64,000 nt of DNA, taken from positions 1-64,000 of the forward strand of contig NZ_CANKYS010000011.1 of NCBI RefSeq assembly GCF_947488025.1, written 5' to 3'. Under the pieces are notes generated by a model. It had not been told where the DNA came from. It was given only the letters and a program-made list of their open reading frames with translations, and did no database searches. This DNA is from an uncultured Nocardioides sp. (lineage in GTDB: Bacteria > Actinomycetota > Actinomycetes > Propionibacteriales > Nocardioidaceae). Position 1 is the stretch's first letter, and each line of letters opens with the position of its first letter. This document shows positions 26,452-34,436 of the stretch, in pieces. The position numbers were made by a program, and so were the translations under genes.

Positions 26452-29014
26452 GACATCCGACCGCCTCGAGCATCTCTTCGTCGCCGGCCGGGTCCGCGGT
26501 GAGGAATTCACCCGTGGCGGTCAGGGAAACGCCAAGATCCGACCTGTCGAGCACCGCAGCCACGGCCTGGCGCTGCGTGGAGAGCTCGAGCAGGTGCTCC
26601 AAGAGACCGACCAACGGCGCAACTCACTCGTCGACATTGAGGAGCTCCGGGCGGTCGGATCTGTGCTGGTCCTCGAGGGCGCCGACGCCGCCTATCCGCT
26701 CCAGCTGGACCAGCTCAGCCGGCTCAACCGCGCCCGCAAGGTCCCGCGGCGCCCGCAATGGCTGCTGCTATCGGTCCAGCCGGCCACCGACGACCAGCCT
26801 GAGCGCGCCACCGTGTGGGTTGCCGACGAGTACCGCGCCCGGTTCCTCCAGGTGTTTGAGGACTACCTCACGAAGTTCACCACCCCTGACGACCCGGACC
26901 GCTGGGAGACCGCCGACGGCAACCCGCGTTATCGGGCGCTAGTGGCCAACATCGCCCACATCCGCCGCGCCTTGCTGCGGGACCTGTGGACCTCCGAGGG
27001 CGACCCGCCCGAGGACGGTGTGCACTGGTGGGAACTCTGGCTGGACACCAGCCAGCAACACGCGGACACCTTCGACGGATTCGCCAACGCCTTTGGCCTA
27101 CGCACGATCCCCCGCTCGCTCACGTTGCAGGATCGCAGGGTCGTGTGGGTCGAGGCGACCTTGAGTCAGCTCGAGATCCTCCCCGCCACGAGCGTTCCCG
27201 TCGCCGAGGTCCGTCGGCCGGAGTTCATCGACACCGTCGAGGACCTCCCGGTCGCCGACCAAGACGAGTACGTCACCGACCTTCTCAGCCGGCTCACCCC
27301 GGCCCCCGACCACGCCCCGGCCGTCTGCCACCTCGACACGGGCGTCTTTCGGCCCCACGCCCTGCTCGCTGGATCGCTCGCGACCACCGACCTGCACACC
27401 GTGGTCGGCGAATCCGGCAACGACAACCATGGCCACGGCACCGCAATGGCCGGCCTCGCGCTGTTCGGCGGCGACCTCGACGAGCACCTCGCGTCCAACT
27501 CCCCCCTCACGCTCGAACACCGCTTGGAGTCGGTCAAGATCCTCCCCGACCCCGACGAGCCAGAGCACGACCCACGCGACTACGGCAGCGCCACCGTCGA
27601 GGCCATTGCCATCCCCGAGATCATCCACGGCCGCCGCCGCGTGTTCTGCCTCCCGGTTAGCACCGAGCCCGACCGCCCCGGACAGCCGACCCTGTGGTCA
27701 GCGACCGTCGACGCACTCGCCGTCGGCACCGACAGCGTTCGCGACGGCGACGATCTCTCGCTGCTCGCCACTCCGGACCCGGCCCTGGCGCGCCTCATCG
27801 TGGTCGCGGCCGGCAACGTCATCAACTACCAGGCCGACCATCGCACCGAGTCAGACACCACCCCGGTCGCCGATCCGGCCCAGGCATGGAACGCCGTCAC
27901 CGTCGGCGCTCACACCAACCTCACCGGGGCCACCGACGACCCCGCCTACAAGGGGTGGACCCCGCAGGCCGGTGACGGTGAACTATCGCCGCACAGCCGC
28001 ACATCGCTGCTCTTCGACCAACGTCGCTGGCCGATCAAGCCCGACATCTGCATGGAGGGCGGCAACGTCCTGACCGACGGCGCCACCAACTTCGAGGACA
28101 AGCACCCGCTGCTGTCGCTGCGCTCGACCGGCCACACCAATGACCTCGCCCTGACCTCCGCGAATGCCACCAGCGCTGCCACGGCCCAGGCCGCACGTCT
28201 GGCCGCCCGCACGATGGCCCGCTACCCCGTCTACTGGCCCGAGACCGTCCGCGGGCTGCTTACGCACGCTGCCGAGTGGACACCCGCGATGCGCGCCGAG
28301 CTCGACGGCGCGGCGGGCAAGGGCGCCCGCCTGCAGCTGCTGCGACGCTACGGCTGGGGCGTGCCGGACGAGCAGGCGCTTCTCACGTCCGCCTCAACGG
28401 CGGTCACCATGGTCGTCCAGGACGAGTTCGTCCCGTTCGAGGGCGCGGACCTGCGAATGCGCCAGTTCCGCCTCCACCATCTGCCCTGGCCCGCCGAGGT
28501 CCTCCAGGACCTGGGCGCTTCCGAGGTACGGATGCGGATCACCCTGTCCTACTTCGTCGAACCGTCCGCATCCCGGCGTGGGTGGCGCCAGCGCTACCGC
28601 TACCCCTCCCACATGCTTCGTTTCGACCTGCAGGCCCCCCTCGAGACCAGCGAGGAATTCGTCCACCGGGTCAACCGCGACGCGCAAGCCGACGAGGACG
28701 GCGCCACGACATCGTCCGCGTCCTCGTCGGACCGTTGGTTCATCGGTGCCTACCAGCGTCACCTCGGCTCCCTCCATCAGGACGAGTGGGTCGGCACGGG
28801 GGCCGAGCTCGCGGCCTCGAGCCGGATCGCCGTCTACCCCGTCGGCGGCTGGTGGAAGAGCAATCGGCGCGCGGACCGCACCGACCTGCCCGTCCGCTAC
28901 GCGATGGTTGTCTCCCTGCGCACGGCCGAGACGGGCGTCGACCTCTACACCCCGATCGCCACGCAGATCGGCGTGCCGACCCGCGTCCCAGTGGAGATCC
29001 AGATCCCCACATGA
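26444..29014 (+). CDS. ietS: Subtilisin-like S8 serine protease, IetS-like
   Basis: 856 aa from TTG 26444, which overlaps the ATPase gene end. There is no signal peptide, so it is cytoplasmic. The subtilase triad is visible: Asp298 in CHLDTGV, His331 in HGHGTAMAG, Ser577 in NATSAATAQAA (replacing the usual GTSMAxP), and oxyanion Asn458 in VVAAGN. About 290 residues precede the catalytic domain (RRGQGNAKIRPVEHRSHG-like start) and about 240 residues follow (LRQFRLHHLPWP, ITLSYFVEPS), both typical of the cytoplasmic IetS group rather than secreted subtilases. In IetAS this protease is the toxic effector, restrained by the AAA partner. Target here unknown. Confidence 0.82.
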   Translation: MAETSDRLEHLFVAGRVRGEEFTRGGQGNAKIRPVEHRSHGLALRGELEQVLQETDQRRNSLVDIEELRAVGSVLVLEGADAAYPLQLDQLSRLNRARKVPRRPQWLLLSVQPATDDQPERATVWVADEYRARFLQVFEDYLTKFTTPDDPDRWETADGNPRYRALVANIAHIRRALLRDLWTSEGDPPEDGVHWWELWLDTSQQHADTFDGFANAFGLRTIPRSLTLQDRRVVWVEATLSQLEILPATSVPVAEVRRPEFIDTVEDLPVADQDEYVTDLLSRLTPAPDHAPAVCHLDTGVFRPHALLAGSLATTDLHTVVGESGNDNHGHGTAMAGLALFGGDLDEHLASNSPLTLEHRLESVKILPDPDEPEHDPRDYGSATVEAIAIPEIIHGRRRVFCLPVSTEPDRPGQPTLWSATVDALAVGTDSVRDGDDLSLLATPDPALARLIVVAAGNVINYQADHRTESDTTPVADPAQAWNAVTVGAHTNLTGATDDPAYKGWTPQAGDGELSPHSRTSLLFDQRRWPIKPDICMEGGNVLTDGATNFEDKHPLLSLRSTGHTNDLALTSANATSAATAQAARLAARTMARYPVYWPETVRGLLTHAAEWTPAMRAELDGAAGKGARLQLLRRYGWGVPDEQALLTSASTAVTMVVQDEFVPFEGADLRMRQFRLHHLPWPAEVLQDLGASEVRMRITLSYFVEPSASRRGWRQRYRYPSHMLRFDLQAPLETSEEFVHRVNRDAQADEDGATTSSASSSDRWFIGAYQRHLGSLHQDEWVGTGAELAASSRIAVYPVGGWWKSNRRADRTDLPVRYAMVVSLRTAETGVDLYTPIATQIGVPTRVPVEIQIPT

Positions 29015-29176
29015 GGCGCGCGATCCTGATGCCTTGACCAGTATGGACACCGCGCGGACGCCCGTTTGGAGATGCGTCCTTCCGCCGCGATCGTCCGCGC
29101 CTCGGATCCACAGGGGGTTGTCTTGGTTCACACGAACGGGACCCAGCTGCCGTTGCCATCGAGCCATACTGCACAC

Positions 29177-29529
29177 ATGCCGAAGTTCGCGTCGGTCGAC
29201 GACTACCTCGCCTCGCTGCCCGCTGAAAAAGGAAGGTGGTGGAGGAGATCGAACGACGGGTGCTGCTGGTGGCGCCCGGCGCAGACCGCGTGATCCGCTA
29301 CGACATGCCGACCTGGCAGGTCGAAGGCGTCTCCCTCGTCCACGTGGCCGCCTGGAAGCAGCACGTCTCGCTCTACCCCGTGCCACCGGCAGGCGACCCT
29401 GATCTGGACGCCGACCTCGCGCCTTACGCCGGAGCGAAAGACACGCTCAAGCTGCCGTACCCCCAGGTCGACTACGCACTGATCGAGCGGGTCGTGCGAC
29501 GGCTGCTCGAGACGCGCCCTCCGACATAG
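29177..29529 (+). pseudogene. DUF1801 (YdhG-like) gene with a -1 frameshift in an A-run
   Basis: Two frames together give one DUF1801 protein. Frame 1 starts at the ATG at 29177 (MPKFASVDDYLASLPAEK) and frame 2 covers 29236-29529 (VVEEIERRVLLVAPGADRVIRYDMPTW...LKLPYPQVDY). The switch is at AAAAA (29226-29230): one extra A would give an unbroken LPAEKRKVVEEIE, a normal DUF1801 start. DUF1801 proteins resemble frataxin-like iron chaperones, with no firm function. The cause may be a true one-base deletion, a homopolymer sequencing error, or slippage during translation. Lies just downstream of the IetAS-type pair. Confidence 0.75.
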
Positions 29530-29621
29530 CGTCGAGGCTCCTCGGAGCTTCTGTGCAAGCGGGACGCGGGCCCTGCGACAACTCGATGGTGACCTTCCGC
29601 GGCCTGTGTGAGGGTGCAGGT

Positions 29622-30404
29622 ATGGCCAGCGACGAGGCACTGAGCCGAGCAGCAGACGTGAATGACGAGTTCCGCCCCGTGACGTTGTCTGCCGAGACGG
29701 TGACGCGACCGGCGGGCCCTCAGAGCCGGACGGTGCATTCGCTCCTGCGCCACCTTCGCGAGAAGGGCCTGGACTGCGTTCCCGAGCCGCTGTCGCTCAG
29801 TGATGAGACCGAGATTCTCCGCTACATCGACGGCGAGAGCGGCGGGGACGGATGGAAGAACCAGCACCACGAGCGGGGGCTCCGCTCAGCCGCGCAGCTT
29901 CTGCGTCGCATCCACGACGCCTCGGCTGATTGGGTTCCGCCACAGGACGCCGTCTTCGACGCGCCGCCGACAGTCGAAGGTGGCGATGTCTTCGTCCACG
30001 GCGACCCCGGGCCGTGGAACTTCGTCTGGCGAGATGGAGAGGCGATCGCACTACTCGACTGGGACTTCCTGCACCCTGCACCTCGACTGGACGACGTGGC
30101 GTACGCCCTCCTGTGGTTCGCTCCGATGCGCGACGACGAATCGGCTCTGGAGTGGCACCACTTCCCAGAGGTGCCCGACCGCCGGGCGCGCATCGACGCC
30201 TTCCTCGACGCGTACGGAGTCCCGGCCGACTTCGACGTAGCCGACGCGGTCATCCGACGCCGTCACGCAACCATCGAGCACGTCCGCTTCCTCGCCGACC
30301 AGGGGCAAGAACCTCAGAAGACCTGGGTCGCCGAAGGCAGCCTCGAGCAAGAAGCAGCGGAGATCAGATGGATCGAAGAGAACAGGGCACTCTTCACCCG
30401 CTGA
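29622..30404 (+). CDS. Aminoglycoside phosphotransferase-family protein
   Basis: 260 aa from the ATG at 29622, with GAGGG about eight bases upstream; an earlier in-frame ATG at 29586 is possible. APH fold: VFVHGDPGPWNFVWRDG carries the catalytic Asp and Asn, and ALLDWDFLHPAPRLDDVAYALLWF the metal-binding Asp. It may phosphorylate an aminoglycoside, an amino sugar or another hydroxylated compound. Sits at the end of the lower-GC segment that starts near 25.3 kb. Unrelated at sequence level to the other phosphotransferase at 5.0 kb beyond the motifs. Confidence 0.82.
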   Translation: MASDEALSRAADVNDEFRPVTLSAETVTRPAGPQSRTVHSLLRHLREKGLDCVPEPLSLSDETEILRYIDGESGGDGWKNQHHERGLRSAAQLLRRIHDASADWVPPQDAVFDAPPTVEGGDVFVHGDPGPWNFVWRDGEAIALLDWDFLHPAPRLDDVAYALLWFAPMRDDESALEWHHFPEVPDRRARIDAFLDAYGVPADFDVADAVIRRRHATIEHVRFLADQGQEPQKTWVAEGSLEQEAAEIRWIEENRALFTR

Positions 30405-30436
30405 CAGCTCCCCCGGCTCCGGCCGATCACCATGCG

Positions 30437-31852
30437 TCACCCGGCGCCGGGAGCCCAGTTGCCGTGGAAGCCGGTGGGCACCCGGCCGGGGAGGTGCACG
30501 GCGGCGACGTGCTCGAGGGTCTGTGCGTCGAGCAGCACCAGATCGCTGCGATCGGTGGCCCGGTCGTGGACGTAGCCCATGAGCACGCCGTGGTCCTCAC
30601 CGTCGGAGCCCGGGTCCGGAACGAAGCAGAACTCGCCGGCCTCGCGGCCGGCACCGAGCCTGCGGCTCTGGGTGGTGCCGGCGACCACATCGTGCTTGAG
30701 CACGGTGTCGCCGAACCCGGCCCCGACCATCCCGATGGCGTAGCCGAAGCGGTGCGGCCTCCCGGTCAGCCGCTCGTCGTAGCGCGGGAACTCCTGGGCG
30801 TGCTCGTCGAAGCGGTGTTCCCGGGCCTTGCCCGAGCTGAGGTCCAGGGTGAATCGCACCAGCGACGCGAGGCCCTCGTTGGGTCCGGTGTAGTCGGTGG
30901 CGAACATCCGCGGGTGCCGTACCGCGTCCAGGACGACCTCGGGGCTGCCCGGCGTTCCGCTCTCGAAGGCGTTGAGGGTGTGGAAGATGTAGCAGGGGTC
31001 GATCTCGAACCAGCGGACGTCGGATCCGTCGCCGTCGCGCGGCACCAGACCGATCCGCGCCACGTGGTCGGGGTCCCACGAGTAGGGCAGCGGCGCCGCC
31101 GGGTTGGTGACGGACTCGCCGCGGGCCACGGCGTCGACGATCCACTCGGGCATCGGGTTGCCCCCCAGTGCGTCGCGCTGCTGCCTCGGCGTGAGCCGAG
31201 CCAGGCGTGGGACCCCGTCGGTCACCATGCCCATGTCGAAGGTGACCGGCAGGTCGTAGACCACCACGTAGTGCTCGGTCAGGGCGCAGTCGTGGATCAT
31301 CGGCATTCCGCCGGTCTCGATCTCCGCGTGCTTGACGACGGTGCCGTCGGCGCCGACCACGGTGTAGTCGACCTTGGTGCCCCGCATCCAGTTGTACGAG
31401 ATCGCGTGCAGGTCGCCGGTGACGGGGTCTGCGTGGGGGTGAGCGGTGTAGCCCTGCGACCCGCCGAAGTCGAGGGTGCCGCCGAAGTCGCAACGACCGA
31501 CAGTGTCGAGATCGAAGGTCAGCTCGTACGGCGTGGGGCCGGACTCGACGATCGCCAGGGTCTTGCCGGCGTGCTGGACCACGTTGGTGTTCGGTCCGTG
31601 GTCCTCGCCCTGGGGCTTGACCCACCTGTTGCGGTACCACTCGGCGCGTCCGCCGGCGATCCGGACGCCGTGCACCATGCCCTGGCCGAGGAACCAGTGG
31701 TGCTGCGGGCCCAGGTCCTCGGCTGGATTGGGGCCGTTTCGCAGGTAGCGGCCGTCGAGGTGCTCAGGCAGGTTGCCCGTCACGGGCAGGTCGAAGGCCG
31801 TCAGCTCCGTGTGGACCGGCGCGAAGTTGTCGGCGAGGTATCGGTTCGGCAT
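30437..31852 (-). CDS. Carotenoid oxygenase (RPE65 / carotenoid cleavage dioxygenase family)
   Basis: 471 aa from the ATG at 31852 (MPNRYLADNFAPV). GGGAAG lies about 12 bases upstream; a further in-frame ATG at 31873 falls inside the operator and has no ribosome site. The four Fe(II)-binding His are visible in order: TAHPHADP, PMIHDCALTEHYVVVYDLP, YIFHTLNAFES and GFHGNW at the C-terminus. GRYLRNGPNP and EYDEHAQEFPR are also family-typical. These enzymes cleave conjugated double bases of carotenoids, stilbenes or lignin-derived compounds with O2. The divergent tetR regulator and shared operator suggest induction by a substrate or product (inference). Confidence 0.92.
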   Translation of the reverse strand: MPNRYLADNFAPVHTELTAFDLPVTGNLPEHLDGRYLRNGPNPAEDLGPQHHWFLGQGMVHGVRIAGGRAEWYRNRWVKPQGEDHGPNTNVVQHAGKTLAIVESGPTPYELTFDLDTVGRCDFGGTLDFGGSQGYTAHPHADPVTGDLHAISYNWMRGTKVDYTVVGADGTVVKHAEIETGGMPMIHDCALTEHYVVVYDLPVTFDMGMVTDGVPRLARLTPRQQRDALGGNPMPEWIVDAVARGESVTNPAAPLPYSWDPDHVARIGLVPRDGDGSDVRWFEIDPCYIFHTLNAFESGTPGSPEVVLDAVRHPRMFATDYTGPNEGLASLVRFTLDLSSGKAREHRFDEHAQEFPRYDERLTGRPHRFGYAIGMVGAGFGDTVLKHDVVAGTTQSRRLGAGREAGEFCFVPDPGSDGEDHGVLMGYVHDRATDRSDLVLLDAQTLEHVAAVHLPGRVPTGFHGNWAPGAG

Positions 31853-31870
31853 GGCACTGCACTTCCCATC

Positions 31871-31885
31871 CATAACACCGTTATG
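31871..31885. promoter_or_regulatory. TetR operator candidate between carotenoid oxygenase and its regulator
   Basis: CATAAC-ACC-GTTATG, a perfect 15-bp palindrome in the 68-bp divergent intergenic region, with another half site CCATAAC about eight bases further right. Its placement just upstream of both genes is typical for a local TetR repressor. Confidence 0.7.
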
Positions 31886-31920
31886 ATCGGACCATAACCC
31901 CGTGATGTGAGGCTGGCAAG

Positions 31921-32568
31921 GTGGCAGGGAGTCCGGACCAGACAGGTGCAGGCAGGAGCGCGTCCTCCGCGGAGGTGCGCCGACGGCTGCTCGAGGTCGC
32001 CGCCCACATGGTGCGCGAGCAGGGCGCTCCAGCGCTGTCCGCACGCAAGCTGGCCGCGGCCACCGGCACGTCGACCATGGCGGTCTACACGCACTTCGGG
32101 GGCATGCCCGGCCTGGTCCGCGCCATGGTGGCCGAAGGCTTCAGCAGGCTCTTCGCGCGAGTGGCGGCGGTGCCGATCACCGAGGACCCACTGCTCGACC
32201 TGCGCAACGCAGCCGCTGCCTATCGCGCGCACGCCCGAGCGGACCCCGACCTCTACGCGGTGATGTTTGGCTCGGCCACGCTCGGCGACTACCGCCTCCA
32301 CTACGAGGACCGGATCGTGGGGCTCGACGCGTTCGTGCAGATCAAGCAGTTCATGGAACGTGGCATGGCGGCGGGAGTGTTGCAGGAGGCAGACCCTGCG
32401 GCCGTGGCAGCACAGTGGTGGACCGCTCTGCACGGTTTCGTGATGCTCGAGCTGACCAGGTTCATCGACGTCGTCGACGACGCCGAAGACACCGTGCTGT
32501 GGCCCCTGATGGACCATCTGCTCAGCTCCCTGATGGTGACACCCGAGCCACCACGGAAGGACGTCTAG
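31921..32568 (+). CDS. TetR/AcrR-family transcriptional regulator
   Basis: 215 aa from GTG 31921 (GAGG upstream). The N-terminal TetR HTH is clear: RRRLLEVAAHMVREQGAPALSARKLAAATGTSTMAVYTHFGGMPGLVRAMV. The C-terminal helical domain (AYRAHARADPDLYAVMFG, WWTALHGFVMLEL) is the ligand-binding part. Divergent from the carotenoid oxygenase gene with a perfect palindrome between them, so it very likely represses both. Confidence 0.88.
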   Translation: MAGSPDQTGAGRSASSAEVRRRLLEVAAHMVREQGAPALSARKLAAATGTSTMAVYTHFGGMPGLVRAMVAEGFSRLFARVAAVPITEDPLLDLRNAAAAYRAHARADPDLYAVMFGSATLGDYRLHYEDRIVGLDAFVQIKQFMERGMAAGVLQEADPAAVAAQWWTALHGFVMLELTRFIDVVDDAEDTVLWPLMDHLLSSLMVTPEPPRKDV

Positions 32569-32711
32569 CCGCGGACCATGTTCGCCCTCGGATGTGGCCG
32601 GAAGAGCAGCTTCCGGATCGATCTGACGGTCGCGGCGCACCGACGGCGCTTCCTCGGGAAGCAGTCGGTCGACCAGGCCCGCGCGGTCACATCGGGAGTA
32701 CCGTCGCATCC

Positions 32712-33506
32712 ATGGAGACGGTCGAGGTGAATGGCCTCCGCCTCGCCTATCGCCGCACCGGGCACGGACCAACGGTCATCTTCGTGCACGGTGGCGTGGA
32801 GGACAGCCGCGCCTGGACACCACAGCTCGACGCACTCTCCGACGAGTTCACCGTGATCGCGTGGGACGAGCCCGGCGCCGGCGGATCTCAAGACGTACCC
32901 GACGAGTTCGGCCTGTCCGACTACGCCGATTGCCTCGCCGGCATGGTCCGGGCGCTTGTCGGCTCGCCGACGTCGGCCGTCGGGATCTCGTGGGGTACGA
33001 CAGTGATCCTCGAGGTGTATCGACGCCATCCCGCAGTAGTCCGCAGCATGGTGCTGGCTGACGGGTACGCCGGGTGGCGGGGGTCGCTGGGCGCCGAGGA
33101 GGCAGACGCCAGGTTGGCAGCCGTGCGCGCGGCGCTGGCTGAGCCGGATGATGCGTTCGATCCGACCCTGCCCGGGCTCTTCGCGGGTGAGCCGCCCGCT
33201 CCCTTCGTAGGACTCATGGAGGCGATGGCGGCTGACGTCAGACCCCACAGCATGTTGACGGCGCTCACCGCGATGGCACAGGCCGATCTCACCGAGGTTC
33301 TGCCAACCGTTGAGGTGGCGACACAGCTGATCTGGGGTGCGCTCGACGCCAGATCGCCGCTGTCGGTGGCGCGCGAGTTCGAGCGCCGGATCCCTGGAGC
33401 GACCCTGGCGGTGATCCCCGACTGCGGACACGTCAGCAACCTCGAGGCACCGGGACCGTTCAATGAGGTGGTTCGCGGCTTCCTCCACGAGGTCAGCCGC
33501 GGGTGA
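32712..33506 (+). CDS. Alpha/beta-fold hydrolase
   Basis: 264 aa from the ATG at 32712. VIFVHGGVEDSRAW (oxyanion loop), nucleophile elbow VGISWGTT (Ser), acid in GALDARSPLSV and catalytic His in PDCGHVSNLEAP complete the triad. Closest in pattern to the haloalkane-dehalogenase/epoxide-hydrolase/esterase-like broad group; substrate unknown. Its 3' end overlaps the convergent lipoprotein gene by 14 bases. The 143 bp before it contain no other gene. Confidence 0.86.
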   Translation: METVEVNGLRLAYRRTGHGPTVIFVHGGVEDSRAWTPQLDALSDEFTVIAWDEPGAGGSQDVPDEFGLSDYADCLAGMVRALVGSPTSAVGISWGTTVILEVYRRHPAVVRSMVLADGYAGWRGSLGAEEADARLAAVRAALAEPDDAFDPTLPGLFAGEPPAPFVGLMEAMAADVRPHSMLTALTAMAQADLTEVLPTVEVATQLIWGALDARSPLSVAREFERRIPGATLAVIPDCGHVSNLEAPGPFNEVVRGFLHEVSRG

Positions 33507-34341
33507 AGGTGATGGACTTGACCAGCTGGGTCACCAGCTGGGCGTCACGCTTGGTCGCTCCGAACGTGCGCGCCCGGAGGACGTGTCGGGCGCCGTTCAC
33601 GTCCAGGATCCAGATCCGGTCAACGGTTCCGGGGTCTTCGACGCTCTGGGTGTCATGGATGATGTCAACCGCCCCGTCCTGGCAGGTCGAGACCTTGGCG
33701 TCGTCGGGGACAGTCGCCTTGACGAACAGCCCGTCCATGCCGCCGACGGTGACCGCGACCGGCTTGGTGGTGGCGAGGTAGGGCTGGCGGTTCAAGGCTG
33801 ACGCGAGGTCGCCGACGGTGGGCCCCACGACCTTGGGGTCGTGGTCTCGGCAGGGGTGCACTGGCAGTGCGGTGCGCTTGTTCGCCGGGGTCAGCGAGAC
33901 GATGGAGTCCCCGCCGGCTCGTCGGCCCGGGTTCAGGTACACCCCGCTGTGCACGTCGGAGTAGGCGGGGAGGTCGAACTGGTACAGCAGCGACTTCGAG
34001 ACCCGCACGGCGTATCGACCTGCATCCACCGGGGCGAAGCCCTCGACGTCCTGCGACAACACCTTGACCCCACCGGGGAGTGTCGGCTCGTCGGGATCGA
34101 ACGGATCGAGCAAGCCGCCCGGCTTCTCCGGCTCGTCTGATTCGGTCGGAGTTGAGCTCTTCGCGCTGCCCGCCGTCGCGGAGCCCGGGTCGGGTGACTC
34201 GGCACTGCATGCACCGAGCAGCACGGCCAGCGTCACGAGCAGCGCCGGTGTCCATCGAGCTGCGCGGAGGCGGGTCCTCAGGACTCCTTCGCCATGGAGC
34301 GGGAGTGCCGCCCTGTCCACACCAAGCCTGGTCGGAAACAT
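33493..34341 (-). CDS. Predicted lipoprotein with Ser/Pro-rich linker
   Basis: 282 aa from the ATG at 34341, chosen because GGAGGAGGG lies directly upstream. The signal region ends in VTLAVLLGAC, a lipobox with Cys near residue 45, giving an unusually long n-region. A Ser/Thr/Glu-rich linker (STPTESDEPEKPGG) follows and then a folded domain of about 200 residues with FAPVDAGRYAVRVSK, VHPCRDHDPKVVGPTV and VDRIWILDVNGARHVLRA. No function assigned. Divergent from the GntR-LacI-type regulator, whose operator candidate lies between them. Confidence 0.75.
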   Translation of the reverse strand: MFPTRLGVDRAALPLHGEGVLRTRLRAARWTPALLVTLAVLLGACSAESPDPGSATAGSAKSSTPTESDEPEKPGGLLDPFDPDEPTLPGGVKVLSQDVEGFAPVDAGRYAVRVSKSLLYQFDLPAYSDVHSGVYLNPGRRAGGDSIVSLTPANKRTALPVHPCRDHDPKVVGPTVGDLASALNRQPYLATTKPVAVTVGGMDGLFVKATVPDDAKVSTCQDGAVDIIHDTQSVEDPGTVDRIWILDVNGARHVLRARTFGATKRDAQLVTQLVKSITFTRG

Positions 34342-34379
34342 GGTGACCCTCCTCCGGGTCGATGACGCCGCACATATCT

Positions 34380-34403
34380 ACTGTGCTATATCACTGATAC
34401 AGT
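34380..34403. promoter_or_regulatory. Operator candidate before the GntR-LacI hybrid regulator
   Basis: Inverted repeats ACTGT...ACAGT (24 bp across) enclose a dyad GTGCTATATCAC near 34384-34395. It lies in the AT-rich centre of the divergent region, about 35 bases before the regulator start (34437), whose AGGAGG ribosome site is at 34427-34432. Confidence 0.5.
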
Positions 34404-34436
34404 TAGTTTCACGACGTTAGGCCTCAGGAGGAACGA

